NCBI GenBank assembly: GCA_903911145.1
Contig: CAIWCD010000049.1
Location: 1-64,000 of the forward strand
Direction: 5' to 3'
Length of the DNA stretch: 64,000 nt
Source of the DNA: an uncultured delta proteobacterium
GTDB taxonomy: Bacteria > Myxococcota > Myxococcia > Myxococcales > 40CM-4-68-19
Part shown: positions 61,686-64,000 of the stretch, piece by piece
Position numbering within the stretch: position 1 is the first letter of the stretch
Layout: each line of letters opens with the position of its first letter
The notes under the pieces: generated by a model
What the model was told of the DNA's origin: nothing
What the model saw: the letters and a program-made list of their open reading frames with translations, nothing else
Database searches by the model: none
Made by a program: the position numbers and the translations under genes

Positions 61686-62729
61686 CTACCCCAGCTTCAT
61701 CGCCGCGCGGACCGACTCCATCGTCTGCTCCGCGACCGCCTGCGCCTTGCGCGTTCCGAGTTGGACGAGTTCGTCAATGCGACCCGGATTGCGATCCAGT
61801 TCGGCGCGCCGATCACGGTGCTTCTCCAACTCGGGGAGGAGCGAGACGAGCAGCAGTTTCTTGCAATCGACGCAGCCAATCGCAGCGGTGCGGCACTCCG
61901 CGCCCACACGCTCGATCGCCTCGGGCGTCGAGTATGCGCGGTGCAGATGATAGATGGCGCAGATCTCGGGATTGCCCGGATCGGTGCGTCGCACGCGGGC
62001 AGGATCGGTCACCGCCACCATCACCCGCTTGCGGGCGCTCTCGCCATCTTCTCCGAGCTCGATCGCGTTGCCGTAGCTCTTCGACATCTTGCGGCCGTCG
62101 AGCCCGAGAATCTTCGGCACCGCCGTCAAGAGCGGTCGCGGCTCAACCAGCACGGGCTTGTTCTCCTTGCCGTAGAGGTGATTGAAGCGGCGGACCAACT
62201 CGCGCGCGAACTCGAGATGCGAGACCTGATCCTGCCCGACGGGCACCGCGTCCGCGCCATAGACTGCAACGTCAGCCGTCTGCAGCACCGGATAGCCGAG
62301 GAAGCCGTGGGTCGCGAGATCCTTCTCCCGCAGTTGCTCCTGCTGTTCCTTGAACGTCGGCACGCGCTCCAGCCAGCCGAGCGGCGTGATCATGCTGAGC
62401 AGAAGGTAGAGCTCGGCGTGCTGCTTGACGCGGCTCTGGATGAAGAGAGTGACGCGCTCCGGATCGAGCCCGGCCGCGACCCAGTCGGCAAACATGTCGC
62501 GCGTCGAAGCTTCGATCTTCGATGGATCCGCGTACTCGGTCGTGAGCGCGTGCCAGTCAGCGGAGAAGAAGAAGCAGTCGGCCTGCTGCGAGATCGCGAT
62601 CCAGTTCTTCACTGCGCCGTGGAAGTGACCGAGGTGGAGCTTGCCGGTCGGACGCATGCCGGAGACAACGCGGCGGGGCGGTTGGCGCGCGGGCGAAATT
62701 GCTGCCTCTGGCGCTGCGGATTCAGTCAT
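61686..62729 (-). CDS. trpS: Tryptophan--tRNA ligase
   Basis: SGMRPTGKLHLGHFHGAVKNW, PVGQDQVSHLEFAREL, LDGRKMSKSYGNAIEL. Confidence 0.96.
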   Translation of the reverse strand: MTESAAPEAAISPARQPPRRVVSGMRPTGKLHLGHFHGAVKNWIAISQQADCFFFSADWHALTTEYADPSKIEASTRDMFADWVAAGLDPERVTLFIQSRVKQHAELYLLLSMITPLGWLERVPTFKEQQEQLREKDLATHGFLGYPVLQTADVAVYGADAVPVGQDQVSHLEFARELVRRFNHLYGKENKPVLVEPRPLLTAVPKILGLDGRKMSKSYGNAIELGEDGESARKRVMVAVTDPARVRRTDPGNPEICAIYHLHRAYSTPEAIERVGAECRTAAIGCVDCKKLLLVSLLPELEKHRDRRAELDRNPGRIDELVQLGTRKAQAVAEQTMESVRAAMKLG

Positions 62730-62942
62730 GGCGACTCCTCGGGCGGCTCACGCCGCGCGCTCTTGCAGAAGCGGCAGCAACGCCGCGAGCGGGAGCCACT
62801 ACATCAAGAGCGAGCAGCGAGTCCAGAGGGGGGCGGCATTGACGTATGCCGTGAGCGGTCGGGTGCGCGGCGGGACTGGGCGAATGACCGATCTCAAATC
62901 GCTTGCCCGCTCAAAGGCCGATCGCATATTTATGCACCCACT

Positions 62943-64000
62943 ATGCAAGTCAACGTCGCAATCTTCGGCGCGTCCGGATACTCGGGCGTGGAGGCCACCC
63001 GCATCCTCGCGGGACATCCCGCCTTCGAGCTGAAACTGGCCACTTCCGACCGCTGGGACGGCGAGCTCCTCGAGGCGCGACTGGGGCCGATCGGTCCTGC
63101 CGGCGCGCTGCGATATGCAGCGCATCCCGAAACCGGCGCCGAGGCTGCCCTGGCGGCCCGGGGATGTGTCGCGGCACTGCTCTGCACGCCGGCAGAGACG
63201 TCGCTCGCGCTCGCGCCTGCCCTCGTCGAGGCAGGCATCAAGGTCGTCGACCTATCCGGCGCATTCCGACTCCGCGACCCGAAGGTTTTCGCGGCTGCCT
63301 ATCGTTTCGAGCAGACAGCGCTGGGGTTGCTTGACGAGACTGTCTACGGGATGCCGGAACTCGGCGCTTCCACGCGCAGCGCGATTGCCCGGGCACGCAT
63401 GATCGCCAACCCCGGTTGTTATCCGACCGCGGCAACTCTCGCGCTCGCCCCGTTGTTCGAGGCCGGATTGCTGGCACCTGAACCGATCATCGTCGACGCG
63501 GCGAGCGGCACCACCGGCGCAGGCCGCAAGTCCACCGAGGACATGAGCTTCACCGAGGTTGCCGACGACTTCCGCGCCTATCGCGTGCTGCGCCACCAGC
63601 ACACCCCGGAGATCGCGCAGACCCTTGCCGTTGCTGCTCGCCGCGATGTTCCTCTGACCTTCACACCACACCTTCTCCCGGTGCGGCGAGGCATCCTCGC
63701 GACGGCCTACGCACGCCTTGCACAGGGGAGAGATGCGCGCGAACTCAAGCAGGCCCTTCTGCATAAATATGCAGGCGAGCCGTTCGTGCAGGTGGTGAAT
63801 TCGCCGGATCAGGTCTCGCTGCGCGCCGTCGTCGGCACCAATCGCGTTCAGGTGTCGGTGGAATGCGGCGGCGCAGCACCGGGTCCCGGCAACGACCCCG
63901 AGCGCGTCGTCGCTGTCTCGTCGATCGACAATCTCCTCAAGGGTGCAGCGGGACAGGCCATCCAGAACCTGAACCTCATGTGCGGCCAACCAGAGACGGC
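62943..64000 (+). CDS. argC: N-acetyl-gamma-glutamyl-phosphate reductase (3' end beyond window)
   Basis: Manual translation MQVNVAIFGASGYSGVEATRILAGHPAFELKLATSDRW...MIANPGCYPTAATLALAPL...AASGTTGAGRKSTED...HQHTPEI; open to the window end, so absent from the ORF track. Confidence 0.95.
   Translation, partial: MQVNVAIFGASGYSGVEATRILAGHPAFELKLATSDRWDGELLEARLGPIGPAGALRYAAHPETGAEAALAARGCVAALLCTPAETSLALAPALVEAGIKVVDLSGAFRLRDPKVFAAAYRFEQTALGLLDETVYGMPELGASTRSAIARARMIANPGCYPTAATLALAPLFEAGLLAPEPIIVDAASGTTGAGRKSTEDMSFTEVADDFRAYRVLRHQHTPEIAQTLAVAARRDVPLTFTPHLLPVRRGILATAYARLAQGRDARELKQALLHKYAGEPFVQVVNSPDQVSLRAVVGTNRVQVSVECGGAAPGPGNDPERVVAVSSIDNLLKGAAGQAIQNLNLMCGQPET

Noticed and set aside
63252-63989. 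245-aa minus-strand ORF
   Set aside because: Antisense to argC, which has the NPGCYPT and SGTTGAGRK motifs.

Overview
High-GC bacterial chromosomal window, probably Myxococcota-like (inference from gene content and codon bias only). It is gene-dense and mostly housekeeping. Clear genes include an Hsp70, a receiver/histidine kinase, cca, apt, guaA, guaB, plsB, class I fructose-bisphosphate aldolase, queD, thiS-thiG-thiE, recO, a LysM/M23 peptidase, surE, clpS-clpA, mrp, rluB, scpB, scpA, trpS and a 3'-truncated argC. An acyl-CoA/propionate catabolic island (about 33.4-44.4 kb) has a split methylmalonyl-CoA mutase, HMG-CoA lyase-like protein, three acyl-CoA dehydrogenases, two enoyl-CoA hydratases and a 3-hydroxyacyl-CoA dehydrogenase. 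Two tRNA genes are visible: Val(CAC), minus strand, CCA encoded; and Arg(CCT), plus strand, CCA not encoded. The left 2.8 kb is accessory-like: an IS3-family remnant, an orphan DUF4240/immunity-like gene and a degenerate heptamer array next to tRNA-Val. The most interesting candidates are: (1) an apparently uncatalogued AT-rich interspersed palindromic repeat (core CGTTGGTRTACCAACGATCTC, about 20-45 bp), with intergenic copies and two copies inserted in frame in unrelated proteins (ScpB and a double cNMP-domain protein), both encoding EIVGT[P/A]TI; (2) a 50.3-56.7 kb signalling neighbourhood with ECF sigma, anti-sigma, an STN/bactofilin-like membrane protein, a degenerate metallophosphatase lipoprotein, a stand-alone MshEN-type (c-di-GMP-binding-like) protein and a TPR/double-cNMP protein. 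No CRISPR array or rRNA was seen. All family calls come from reading the translations; no database search was run.
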